A stretch of 64,000 nucleotides of DNA, taken from NCBI GenBank assembly GCA_945643635.1, contig CALZFC010000018.1:4016501-4080500 (forward strand), given 5' to 3'. This stretch comes from Allodiplogaster sudhausi (taxonomy: Eukaryota > Nematoda > Chromadorea > Rhabditida > Diplogasteridae). A model generated the notes under the pieces. The model was not told the origin of the DNA, searched no databases, and was given only the letters and a program-made list of their open reading frames with translations. Shown one piece after another: positions 42,197 through 55,559 of this stretch (its first letter is position 1; every line of letters begins with the position of its first letter). The position numbers and the translations under genes are program-made.

Positions 42197-44836
42197 ATGG
42201 ATTCAACGATCGACTTTCTGGTATTTCTATTTATTGCAATATTTAAAATTTTTCTGCGATTAATTAGCTTAATATTTTTTGAATTTAAATGAATAATTTA
42301 ATTGGTATTTTAGCGGTGAAGCATTCAATACGATTCTAGAGAAGTAGAAAACAACGTTGAAATGCTAAAATAGAGCAAAGTTTTTTTAAAGTAATTTAAT
42401 TTATTTAATTAAATGCAATAACTAAAATATATGCGGCATATATTTATACTTACATATGTATATCGAAATGTATGTCAAAGAAACATTATCACAAAAAATA
42501 CTCTTTAGAAATCAATGTATCTCTATTGCGCGCCAATTTCTGTCTCTCTAACGGCGGCCATTTCGCTACCGACCTTTGCAATCGCAACGGTTGTCTATCT
42601 TCGCATTCTCAAGGACCAAGCCTTTGCAGTTTTCCACACCATTCAACTAATCGTATATTGCGGCTTTGTGGTTGGTTTGCATCAAGGAAGTTAGAGGAGT
42701 GGACGGGTGGGCGGAGCCAAGTTCTTTTTTACCTCCAGGACATGTTCGCCTGGTTACTGAACTTGGTGGCCATACAACTTAGCGATTTTGCCTTCACTAC
42801 CAGATTCTATCAGTTCCTGAATGAAAGCCACACGCCCGGCATGTTAAATGGTCTCGATCATTATGCACAGGTTAAAAATGTTTCCCAATCACTGAATAAT
42901 TTTTGTCAATAAAAATTATATAATTTTACCTTCGACCCCTTTTGACGCTTTTTTTTAAATCTAGTTATCTTCTTATTACAGGGAATGCAACTGCAGGGCC
43001 TCTTCCTCATCGCCTTCAGTCGAGCGTTCAGCTTCGCACGTCTCGGAAGGCCTACGCCCAGCAAAGAGGTCTCAACGCGAATTACTGCCGCTCGTTTAAT
43101 CCATTTGAAGGTTGGAGCAAGCTCGGAACTGGTCAGGTCGGAACTTGTTGACGACTAAACTGGTGACATACCAGGATAACGTTGTGCATACAGTACATAA
43201 GTTCTGACGTGCGCGCATAATGCTTCTATGTAGTGCTCACTAGTCAGATTGCAGAAAAGCTGAAAGTTCCGATCCATGTTTCCGACCTTGTTTCAAACTG
43301 TATACCTCACTATATGTAAATGGCTACCTGTTGAAATCTATCGAACATCGTTCAATATCCTTGCAACCAAGTTGTTAGACTTTTTTTGTTTCTTATTACA
43401 ATCTCACTTTCTGCCTCACTTTCAGAAACGGAAACGCTTCTTCCGTGGTTGCGTCCTCGCTCTCTTCGTGCTTCCTCTTCTCCTCTGCTTCCCGAATGGC
43501 TACATCGGCTTCAAGTATTCGTGTTTCGTTTCTCCTCTCAACGACACGCTCTGCTTTCCGAAGACACTTGATGATAAGAATGTTCGAAATCGTTTTTGCA
43601 ATTTGCTTCATGATTTTACAAATTTTATTGAAATTTAAATAGGATCTACAACGATTCCAACTTTATTGTTAATTGAAGGAAAAAAACAACGTATTTTGCA
43701 GTTTCAAGAAATGGCAGAAACGGTGTACCTCGCCGGCCTGAACGCCTTGACACTTTTGCTGAATCTCTTCTTGCTGATTGTCGCTTCTAGACAAAAGCGT
43801 AATATTCATGCGGGTGTTAGTGAGTTACAATACTATATCACGGCGAAAATAAATTTGGAAAAATTATCTCCATTTTCCTGTGGTTCAGTTATGACATTCT
43901 TTAACTGAATTAACAAGTAACAAAATTCTACGATACTCTCTTCAAGATGCTATAATCGTATTTAATGCTGTAATTAAGTAGTAATATTTTAAAGCGAAAA
44001 TGTTTTAAAAATACAACTCGAAAGTTCGCTTAGGCGATACTTTCTAGGATTTATTTTCCGTATGTAAAACCTGAATTTTGAAACATACTGATGCAGATTG
44101 ATAGACTTATTTTGTTATCAGGCATTGAAAGGCCAGTCAAAGACGAATTTCGAGCAAGGTCTCATTGTCATGTCCGCCGCTAGCTTCGCCGCACAACTTC
44201 TCTACTTTTCAACGCAGGTGAATGTTGACGAAACGAAATTGTACAATTTGGAGGAAACAAAATTGTTAAATTTTTGACTTGTTGCGCTACTATAAAATGT
44301 ACAATAAATACTTCTGTTCTGTCAATGTGTTCGCTTTTCAACAAATTCGCCATCCAATACAATGTGAAAAGCACATTTTGAAAATCATTCATCTTTTTAG
44401 ATGTGCGCCAAGTACTGCAGAGCGGGAAAGAGGCTCTTCATTCTCAATATCTTTATCGGATCGCCAATTTCGTATACGGTAGCGTGTGTGTCGCCATTCT
44501 GGTCAGAACATGAGAACTATTTCCCCCCTTCTCACAAATCACTCACAGTTCCACGCGAAATCTAAAACTATAGACTTTTTCATTAACCAGGCGAATATGG
44601 CCTACAGGTGCAAGCTATTTTTGCTCCGCCTACCCGTACACTCAAATGTTCCGAAAAAGACACTTTCGCAAAGAATATTTTAGAAGAATAGGAAGAAAAA
44701 GGTAGAAAATTAAAAAATTTATAGGTTTCTGATCCTCTTCTCTCACTCGATTCGGAAGACATTCTTTCGCTTTCGCATGCCGCAGAAGGGTCGCGATCCC
44801 GTATTTTCCCGAGCGACCGTCTCCTCGTTGCGTTAA
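42197..44836 (+). CDS. Receptor gene G: Srg-superfamily-like 7TM chemoreceptor, paralogue of F
   Basis: Exons E0 42197-42220 (MDSTIDFL), E1 42509-42670, E2 42739-42870, E3 42982-43068, E4 43426-43581, E5 43702-43815, E6 44122-44217, E7 44401-44501 and E8 44725-44836, stop TAA. Every junction has AG/GT and all phases agree, giving about 327 residues. TM1 lies in [22 protein letters not shown]3 in [17 protein letters not shown]4 in GCVLALFVLPLLLCFPNGY. E4 also carries an extracellular loop with NDTLCF, TM6 in LIVMSAASFAAQLLYF, and the tail begins [15 protein letters not shown]. The best preserved copy of the family here. The 6.4 kb element lies 1.3 kb upstream. Confidence 0.75.
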
Positions 44837-45137
44837 CAGAGGCAAAAATTTACTGCTTTTGAATTCGCTCCTTTTTGCCTGGCAAGAGAGCGTGTGATTT
44901 AGAGAACCGCGACGACAATAATCGGGAAAATCCAAATAGATTACTGTTGGGTTTTGTTCTCCTTTAATTCGCAAATTTCACGTGCTTGACGTGATAATGC
45001 ATGTATGTATCAAACATATACCTTTCTCTTCATGTCAATGAAGAAAGCATCGTTCTTGAAAGTTTAAACGGCAATGACGAGAAATAAGTCGCTTGAATGT
45101 GAACAATATTAATATTGGAGGAGGATACCGATGACCC

Positions 45138-45912
45138 ACTCTGTGAGAGACTTGATATTAAGAGAGCCTCTCTGTAAGACTCAAGGAGGCTTGTATAGGC
45201 TCCTGACCTGAGGATTTTTGTTTTCTTTTACTTTGAAAACTTTATGAGGGATGTATCCCTTGTTCATAACGAAGTCTAGGCGGTCAGAAAGTTTAGAAAA
45301 AAATTTTTCACTTAGATATATTTTTTCACATCGAATGGACTATTCCGTTTTAAAATTGATTAACTTTGAAAGAAATTATGGTTTGCAGCCAAAGCCAAAA
45401 TTTGCTCAGAAACCCATATTCAAATGCAGATACCCAAAAAACGTATCCGAGATTTTTCGTCGTAGAGACATATTAGGTGTATTTTTTCCTGCTCTTTCTT
45501 ATGGATGATTCGGTGTTTTGAAATGCATACCAAACAAAAAAGTTATTGCCTGAAAACCAGTTTTCAAAAAATTAAATTGACCAAAAGTCATAAAAATATT
45601 AATTTGTCGAAAATGGTCATCTGGGACTTTTTTGTGTAGTTTTCGACAAGGAATCGAACAGTGAAAAGAATATTGAGAAATATTAAGTATAACGTTAGAT
45701 ATGGTCATCCAAAGTTTATGAACATTACGACTTATATCTAAGTGAAAAAAAATTTTCTAAACTTTCTGATCGCCTAGACTTCGTTATGAACAAGGGATAC
45801 ATCCCTCATAAAGTTTTCAAAGTAAAAAAAAAAAAACAAAAATTTCTCAGGGCAGGCGCTCCTTGATCATTACAGAGAAGCTCTCTTAAACCACAATCTC
45901 ACATTAATACTC
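45138..45912. mobile_element. Foldback element with long inverted arms
   Basis: The left arm from about 45138 (AAGAGAGCCTCTCTGTAA, CTGAGGATTTTTGTTTT, TTATGAGGGATGTATCCC to 45328) and the right arm (45740-45912) are reverse complements with small differences over roughly 170-190 bp. About 410 bp of AT-rich sequence lies between. The core AACTTTATGAGGGATGTATC is perfect in both arms. No coding capacity. Confidence 0.7.
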
Positions 45913-46365
45913 TGTTGTTTTCAAGTATGACAATGACCATGAAACTATGAAATTAGTGAGGATAAAGATCTACATATTCAGTTTGCCTTTTGATATAACA
46001 ACTATGCAAAAAACAACAACATTAGTTCAACTATAGCTGATTGAGGTTAAAATGGTATGACGAGATAGATATGCAGCGGTTTTACTGTTCGTAAGGTTCA
46101 CCTCGCAAATGAACTGTGGTGCGAGGATAAGCACAACGAACTAAATATATACTTATACTTTCTTTACGGCACCGTAGTGACATTTGTTTTTGTGAAATTA
46201 CCGTAAAGGTAGAATAATACTTTACAGAAAAAGATGAATAGAATGGAATAGGATAATACTGAATGCAACAAATGTGGAGGTTATAAAACGCAAATCATCG
46301 CGGAACAGCACGGTAAGAAGAGATAAGTGACGGGGGTAACGACATCGATTTGGTGATAGAATATA

Positions 46366-46762
46366 CAGTGATGTACCGCCAAAATGGCCGATTTGGACGC
46401 GCGCAATGTTCCAATCAGCACGCAAGTTGTAGCTCGTTGGCAAGGAAAGGATATGAAAAGATCCTTATATATTTAGAATCGTCTTATTTTGCCACATCCA
46501 GCACACTATAATTGAGGGTAAGTTGGGAATGTTTTGAGGGTCAAAATGAGAGTCAAAGATTAGAACTCGGCGCCATACAAGAATTTCAAAATCATTTTAC
46601 TCCTTTCCAACCCGTATTTGGAATGAGGTAAAAGTTGTGCTGTATGAGGAATGTCATTTAGTTTTCAATAAAAAAAGAACTGATATGGTCTAAGGTGTCT
46701 GTAAAGAGATATTAAATGCGTGCTGATTGGAACATATCGGCCATTTTGGAGGAACATCACTG
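46366..46762. mobile_element. Tc1/mariner-like MITE
   Basis: Ends TA|CAGTGATGTACCGCCAAAATGG and, reverse complemented, TA|CAGTGATGTTCCTCCAAAATGG, extending through GGCCGAT and GTTCCAATCAGCACGCA. TA at both ends and a CAGTG start fit Tc1/mariner. The 397-bp interior is non-coding. Confidence 0.7.
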
Positions 46763-46799
46763 TATGTATTAGCGCGTCCCTTATAAAAAGCCTACGGAG

Positions 46800-49614
46800 A
46801 AAACCAGATCACGACGCAAGCGAAAGTGAAAGAATGTCTTCCGGATCGAGTCGGAGAAGAGGTTGAGAAAATTATAAAACGGGAAAGAACTTTCATTGAC
46901 TATAATTTCCTGGGTTTTTCTTCACATTCTTTCAAAATTTTGAGAAAAAAATGTCTATTACTGCCGCACATTCAATCGTAGCCGCAGATTCATTCAACTT
47001 TTCGACCAAAATTGAATGAATCTGCTTCGGCTGGAAGTTTGAGTGGACGGGTGGGCGGAGCTAAGATATGTATGTAGTTTGCGCCTCCAGGATATATTCG
47101 CCAGTCTAATGAAAAGCTGATTAGTTATTGATTCTTTGTGGAAGTCGGAGAGGTTAGGAGAGGTTAGAGATAAGGTTTACATGTGTGCTGACCAGAATGG
47201 CGACACGCACGCTATCGTATACGACATCGGCGATCCAATTAATCCAATTATGATGTTGAGTGCTTCCAGTTGCAGTGGTGCTATTAATCTAGGAAGAAAA
47301 CGGGGCGAAAGTTGAGCTCAACTTTTTAACAAAAAAGATTGATGGTGAACTCTGAAAAGGGCGGATTAGTATGGAAAAGAAGAAAGGTGGGCCCAACTTA
47401 TTCCAAAAAGATCCCAACTTTAAAAAGCGTGCTCAGCCAAAAAGTGGTCAACATAATGGTCAACTCTTTTTCTAACAGCAAGAGTGTGGAAGACGAGAGA
47501 GGGAAAAGGAAGCTATAAATCATTGCTCCGTTCGGTCTCTCATTTTTGTGTACTCTCTCGCCGAGAAAAAAGGTTGACCTCAAAATGCCAGTGAAAATGA
47601 GACATTGCGTCTCGATGCCTCCGTTTTCGTCTATTAGTCCCAGCCTCACACCTCGGCCTATGAGCATGCTATGAAAAACCCGCCCGACATCGGTTGCTGC
47701 CGAACCTTTGGGATGCTTGCTGCACTGAGCCGGTTTAATTACCCAAGTTTGAGGTATGCATTGGAATTCTATAAGAAAACTCGACGAGATTGTATTGAGA
47801 GTTGAACTCAAAGCTGAAAAAAGTTCCAGACAAAAAAGTCGAGCTCACCTTTCTTCCTTCCTAGATTAATGGCACCACAGGTCCGCCTTTGCAGTACTTG
47901 AGGCACATCTAAAAAGATGCCCTTCTTTATTCGGAAAAATTGTTGGGAAGCAAACACAATGATAGAAGATAACTTTTAATTGTCTAATGGCATAGCTGAT
48001 TTCTTTAATAAGACTCAACTTTGTTTCTTCATAATGATTACAATTTTGTTTCCTCAACATTTTTTTATTATCACGCCGTGAATTACTTTCCTCAAAAATC
48101 GCATTTATAGGCTAGACAACTTACAACCGAATGAATCTTTCGCTTTTCTCCAAAAACGACAAACAGCAAGAAGAGATTCAGCAAAAGTGTCAAGATGTTC
48201 AAGCCAGCGAGGTAGAATGTTTCCGCCATTTCTTGGAACTGCAAAATACTTTTTTAAGCTGACAATTAACTATAAAACCAAGAATTATAGACCAGTCTGT
48301 AAGTTGCGGTCTATTCGGTGAATACATTTATGTATGTATGTATGTATGCAAAATTAGTAAAAATTATGAGATAAATTTTGAACATTCTTATCGTCAAGTG
48401 TCTTCGGAAGGCAGAGCGTGTCATTGAGGGGCGAAGTGATGCAGAAATACTGGAAGCCGATGTAGCCATTCGGGAAGCATACAAGCGGAAGCACGAAGAG
48501 AGCGAGGACGCAACCACGAATAAATCGTTTCCGTTGCTGAAAGGGAGAACGAAAGAGAGAGAGAGAGAGAGAGAGTGATACAGCAAAAATCACCATTAAA
48601 AAAACTCTCTAAAAACTGCAAACAAGTTTGGTATCGAGCCAGCTATAGCTTGCGTCCAATATTTATGTATCACGTTATGCTCTAAACCACCAAATTTGAT
48701 GTCTACGGCGATATTCGCTTGTGGAAATTTGTGTGAAATTTTCTGCAAGTAGACTAATATTGTTCAAGCATTCTAGGAGTAAGTTTTAGACGGATGCGAA
48801 TAGATTCACGCTCATAAAAGCATATGTTAATTATTCGGCGAACTGATCCTTTAATGCCTGCACTCTAGTGGCCATAGTCGAACTTCAAGGAGGAAGCCTT
48901 GAACTCACTCTAACAGTAGGTGCATAATGAGATATGCTCGCACATCGCCAGTTCTAGTGGTAAAAAAAATTCCGCCCAGATAAGTTTCGAGCAACTCCAA
49001 CTTCCAAATAAATTAAATGAGCTACAATAACTCGCTTTGAGACCTCTTTGGTGGGCGTAGGCCTTCCAAGACTTGCTAGGGTGAGCGCTCGACTGAAGGC
49101 GATGAGGAAGAGGCCCTGCAGCTGCAGTCCCTGGAAATCAGAAGCAAACAAAAACTTTTTTAAGATATAAAGTTAAGCGATTAGGAAAATGTTTAACCTG
49201 TGCTTGATGACCGACACCATTTATTAAGCCAGAGGTGTGGCTGTCATTTAGGAACTGATAGAATTTGGTGAAGAAGGAAAATTCGGTAAGTTGGATGGAC
49301 ACCAAGTTCATTCCAGGCATGTCCTGTAGGTGAAAACTATCTTAGCTCCGCCCACCCGTCCACTCAAACTTTCTAGAACTAAACTAACCACAAAGCCACA
49401 AAATACGATGAGTTGAATTGTCTCGAAAGGAAATCTTGGTCCTTTAGAATGCGAATATAGACAAATGTTGCGATTGCAAAGGTCGGTAGCGAAATGGCCG
49501 CCGTTAGAGAGACAGAAATTGGCGCGCAATAGAGAAACATTGATTTCTCAAGAGTTCATTTTATGATATCGTTTTTTTTTCAGATTTTCTATATTACCAG
49601 AAAGTTGTTCGCAT
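46800..49614 (-). pseudogene. Receptor copy H: broken 7TM chemoreceptor
   Basis: E0 49590-49614, E1 about 49390-49545 with a deletion after KDQ that shifts the frame, E2 about 49197-49325 lacking six bases (DMPGMN), E3 about 49050-49133 ([18 protein letters not shown]), E4 about 48385-48540 and E5 about 48130-48240. E6 is absent: sequence homologous to the preceding intron jumps from CCTCAACATT straight on. E7 is split by a 580-bp MITE (47287-47871), and E8 at 46840-46880 (SIRKTFFHFR) has lost its AG acceptor. The gene cannot give a full receptor. Confidence 0.75.
47287..47871. mobile_element. MITE inside E7 of receptor H
   Basis: Inverted ends CTAGGAAG...GAGCTC(A/G)ACTTTTT. Left: CTAGGAAGAAAACGGGGCGA. 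Right, reverse complemented: CTAGGAAGGAAGAAAGGTGA. Flanked by ATTAAT on both sides (47280-47286 and 47872-47877), a possible target duplication. The exon resumes on each side. The minus frame at 47398-47811 has no recognisable domain. Confidence 0.55.
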
Positions 49615-49734
49615 TTTTACTTTAGATGCAGGAGGTAGCCGATACGTGGCCAGTCGAAGGAGCTGAGTTGGAGAGAGAGATTCAAATAAGTTAACTCGAG
49701 GAGTGAGACAGCATTTGGCGAAACCGTATTTATC

Positions 49735-50245
49735 TTGTCTAGCTCAACATCTAAATCGGATCGCCGACGTCGTCGATTTTAGCGTGCGTTCTGGTCCGAA
49801 AATGTTAAGTTTTTCTCTCTCCTCACCCTCAGCACAAATCGCCGATAGTTCCAGAGGCAATCTGTAACTAAAATATTAGGGTTTCATTAGCCAGTCGAAC
49901 ATGTCCTGGGGGTGCTAACCATCTTAGCTCCGCCCACCCGTCCATTTAATCGTTCTGGAAGAGACACTTTCTCAAAGTTTAATTAAAAACAGAATAAGAA
50001 TATGAACAAAAAATGATATTATTAGAAAGTAATTATTTGTTTATTCAATACATCATTACGATGCGATAACAATAAGAGATTAAGATCGAGAAAAGACAGA
50101 GATTCAAATATAAAGTTTAGAAGAAAAATGCAAGGTGCAAATGACCCGTTGAAAGGAAAAGAGAAAAATAGTGTAGAAAAAGATGAAAATTCAAAGAGAT
50201 TACGGATGGGTTTTGTGCTCCTTTAACAGATTTCACGTGCTTGAC
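49735..50245 (+). pseudogene. Receptor relic I: E7 fragment and 3' flank
   Basis: 49750-49800 resembles E7 of F/G (LNI-IGSP, then ILACV) with indels. It is followed by the inverted intron-7 block with GCTCCGCCCACCCGTCCA at 49953 and by the 3' flank shared with G (GGGTTTTGTGCTCC, ATTTCACGTGCTTGAC at 50212-50245, compare 44950-44990). A separate plus-strand copy reduced to its end. Confidence 0.5.
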
Positions 50246-50357
50246 TTAATAATTTATTACCTTTTTTTTAATAAGTCCATGAAAAATGATTCATGCTCTT
50301 TACTACATACATACATATGTATTTCCAAATAGGCCCGCCCTTTGCTCTCGCCTCTAT

Positions 50358-50406
50358 GGTGGGGATAGAATTTAATTTAAAATCTAAATTAAATTCTATC
50401 CCCACC
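50358..50406. repeat. Inverted repeat with 22-bp arms
   Basis: The left arm GGTGGGGATAGAATTTAATT (plus two bases) is followed, after a 5-bp loop, by its perfect reverse complement at 50385-50406. Confidence 0.85.
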
Positions 50407-50891
50407 ACGTGAACTCGAATTTTCCGAAAATAACATTCCAACTTTCTATTTTTCTCACTATATTCCTAAGACTTGAAATTTATGTCTCCAAATGGATCTG
50501 AATATGGCAAGCATAAAATAGAATATTCTGATTTTTTTGGTATACTATAAAAAGTGAAATTTATTTCTTCCAGTGTATTCAAATTTTCTAAAAACAAAAT
50601 TATAATATATTTTATAAAAGTTTGCAATTTATCTCTTCCTCTGTACCTGAATTATAAGATATATATTTCCCTTTTTTTAATTGTTCAAGACTTATAAAAG
50701 ACCATTTCTTATATGATGCTAATGGCTAGAGCCCAGTTCCTTTCTTTGTTCAGTTTGGACAGCTGATCCAACTGATTTCCTTCAATTTTCTTTCATTTAC
50801 CATTTGTATTTACACATACATATAGATAGATTTATGGTTTATCGAAGAGGGCGAAACATGTGTGGAGTAAGACCAGACCAAGGGAGGGTCT

Positions 50892-51035
50892 TCATGGGTT
50901 GTACTCGATGGGGGGATTCTTGCGGCGGACCATGCCGTCGCCCTGGAACCACTCGCGGCGGAACTGCATGGAGGCACTGTCCGGGGCGTTGGTCCACTCG
51001 ATGGTGATGCGGTCGTTGTTGGTGTGGAAACAGCA
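50892..51035 (-). pseudogene. msp-like: Major sperm protein C-terminal fragment
   Basis: The minus strand reads [20 protein letters not shown], then [16 protein letters not shown] and PPIEYNP, stop at 50892-50894. This is the last third of nematode MSP ([40 protein letters not shown]), including the last strand of the Ig-like fold. The upstream 80 residues are absent and no splice acceptor precedes the match, so it is a truncated copy. MSP drives amoeboid sperm motility and is specific to nematodes, which fixes the organism group. Confidence 0.85.
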
Positions 51036-51179
51036 AGAACTACATTCAACCCGTTTTAGAACATACCAAAAAAATTTGAATAGTCTAATTATAATTTTGG
51101 AAATTTCAGATACGTTGGAAGAAATAAATTTCAATTTGTTTTGGAATATATCATGATAATTTTTCAATCTCTTTTCCGG

Positions 51180-52190
51180 CGTCCAACTTAAAAGATAGAA
51201 TATTTATTCTAGATAAGTGCCCGATAATTTTTGATGATTCTGCTTCCATTCTCTGCAATGCTGCAAATAACCGAAGTTTCTACAAGAAACATCCGATTCA
51301 TTTTCTTTCTGTTTCGATTAACGTGTTTCTGAGATAACAAACTAAAGAGAGCAAATCTGAGAGGATGGCATTTTTAGGGAATTTTTAAAATTCAATGTGC
51401 TTTGCACTACATGTATGTACATACATATGTATATACATGTAGTGCTGTAGTATTATACATGTTTATATGTATTATGAGCTTTCTTATGATTGTACTGTAT
51501 ATGCATATGTAATATTACGAGCCATTCGTAAAACAATTCATTTGCCATTCTCTTCTAGTCAATGAAGACCGTAAACATCGTTGGTCGCAAAAGTGTATAC
51601 GGCCATGACGAAAAATGTTTAAAAATGACTATAATAGCGAAGTGAACCGTTTGAACAGGAAAAAATTCTTTAACAAAAAGATGTTGTAATTGTCTCACGC
51701 CAATGAATATGTCTCGATAATTGTTTCTCAAACGAAGGCCTTTGAATGTTTGATGAAAAAAATTGTCTATTCGTGGGCCAACCTTTTCTTTTTCACCTTA
51801 TACATATTTGTAGAATTATAGATCCATCTCTCGATCTTTATCTTTTATGTCATCAACTCGCTCCGTCAGCTCCTTTGTAATCCAAATTGTATACTTGCAT
51901 ATACATACGTAGTTCTATCGCACCACATAATATGTACATACACACATATGAACAAAAATAAGGCAAGGAAGTACGTATGAGACGGTAAGTATTTGCATTA
52001 TTTTGCAGTCCTTTGAAAGGTGGGCGCCGACAGAAGAAGAATAAATGCAGATTCGAATTGCCGCATCTGACCTGGGAGCAGGCATTTTAATTCTTCCATG
52101 CTATTTCGCAGGTCCTTTAATCCCGCTGCGTTAAATTAGCACGCGCAAACGAGAGTGCGCGACAATTTTAAATCTTAAATATTTTTTTTG
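51180..52190. other. No gene; palindromic and microsatellite-like sequence
   Basis: A near-perfect palindrome at 51404-51445 (GCACTACATGTATGTACATA and its mirror arm) and ACATATGTAT-type repeats. 52025-52190 is a relic of the hairpin MITE family (AATTGCCGC, GCTATTTCGCAGG). Confidence 0.5.
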
Positions 52191-52252
52191 TTAATCTTCG
52201 TCTTTTAACCACTCGGGGCAAGCGGTCTTCTCAGGTGCATTCAAGCTTCGAG

Positions 52253-54793
<2,541 letters not shown>

Positions 54794-54989
54794 AAATAAA
54801 TGCCCTCTTTTATTAGTTTCCCAAAATAAATAAGCAAATGGTATTGGTGTTCTCAACATGAAAAGATTTAAAAGCAAATAAATCGCACAGCGGAGCCGTG
54901 GAGGGTTTGACGGAGACAATCACCGCTTACCTTGAAAGCGGAGTCCCAGAAAGAAGGCGGGACATCTAAAAGCGAACGCAGTTCCTGGA

Positions 54990-55085
54990 TGGAACGAGGT
55001 GGTAATGCAAAGATTAACCTCGAGGACGTAATTAGCTGCAAACTTTATAGCACAACTTTTGTACTTGTGAACGCAGGTTCACTTC
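54990..55085 (+). pseudogene. Extra E6 relic downstream of J
   Basis: Sequence at 54996-55078 parallels E6 of J (AAGATTAACCTCGAGG..., AGCACAACTTTTGTACTTG, GAACGCAGGTTCAC) but with a deletion in the middle. 55120-55480 beyond it shows nothing recognisable. Confidence 0.45.
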
Positions 55086-55559
55086 GTGAATTGCATGGGA
55101 TTTTGCAGTTGATCTCTCTATAATGTTTCAAGCCAAGCATCCAAACAACGAAAAAAAAGCATCGAACTGGGATTCATCAGTTTGTTTGTGTAGATGTCCG
55201 AAACTCGTATCCAGATGGTTTCTTTTAGGTGCCAAAGATTTCATTCAAATATACATTTTTGTTTATAAATCGTTCAGTTTCCCCATTCGCGTCCCGCAAT
55301 TGATCTGTTTTCATTTCGGAACTAGCGAGACAAAGAAGCGGAACGAGAGCCTCCTTGAACTCTAAATCAGCAGTTACATCAAATCTTACTTTGGAACGCC
55401 GAACAAGAAGGGTAAATGTAATCTACATACATATTATAGTGATATTTACACATAATGTGTGATTTAAATATTTACAGTAACAGATCCTCTCTCGCTCTTG
55501 TGTCAGACAAAAAGGGCGCAAATTCAAAAGTGAGTTTGTTGCTCCTTCAACGCGACGAG

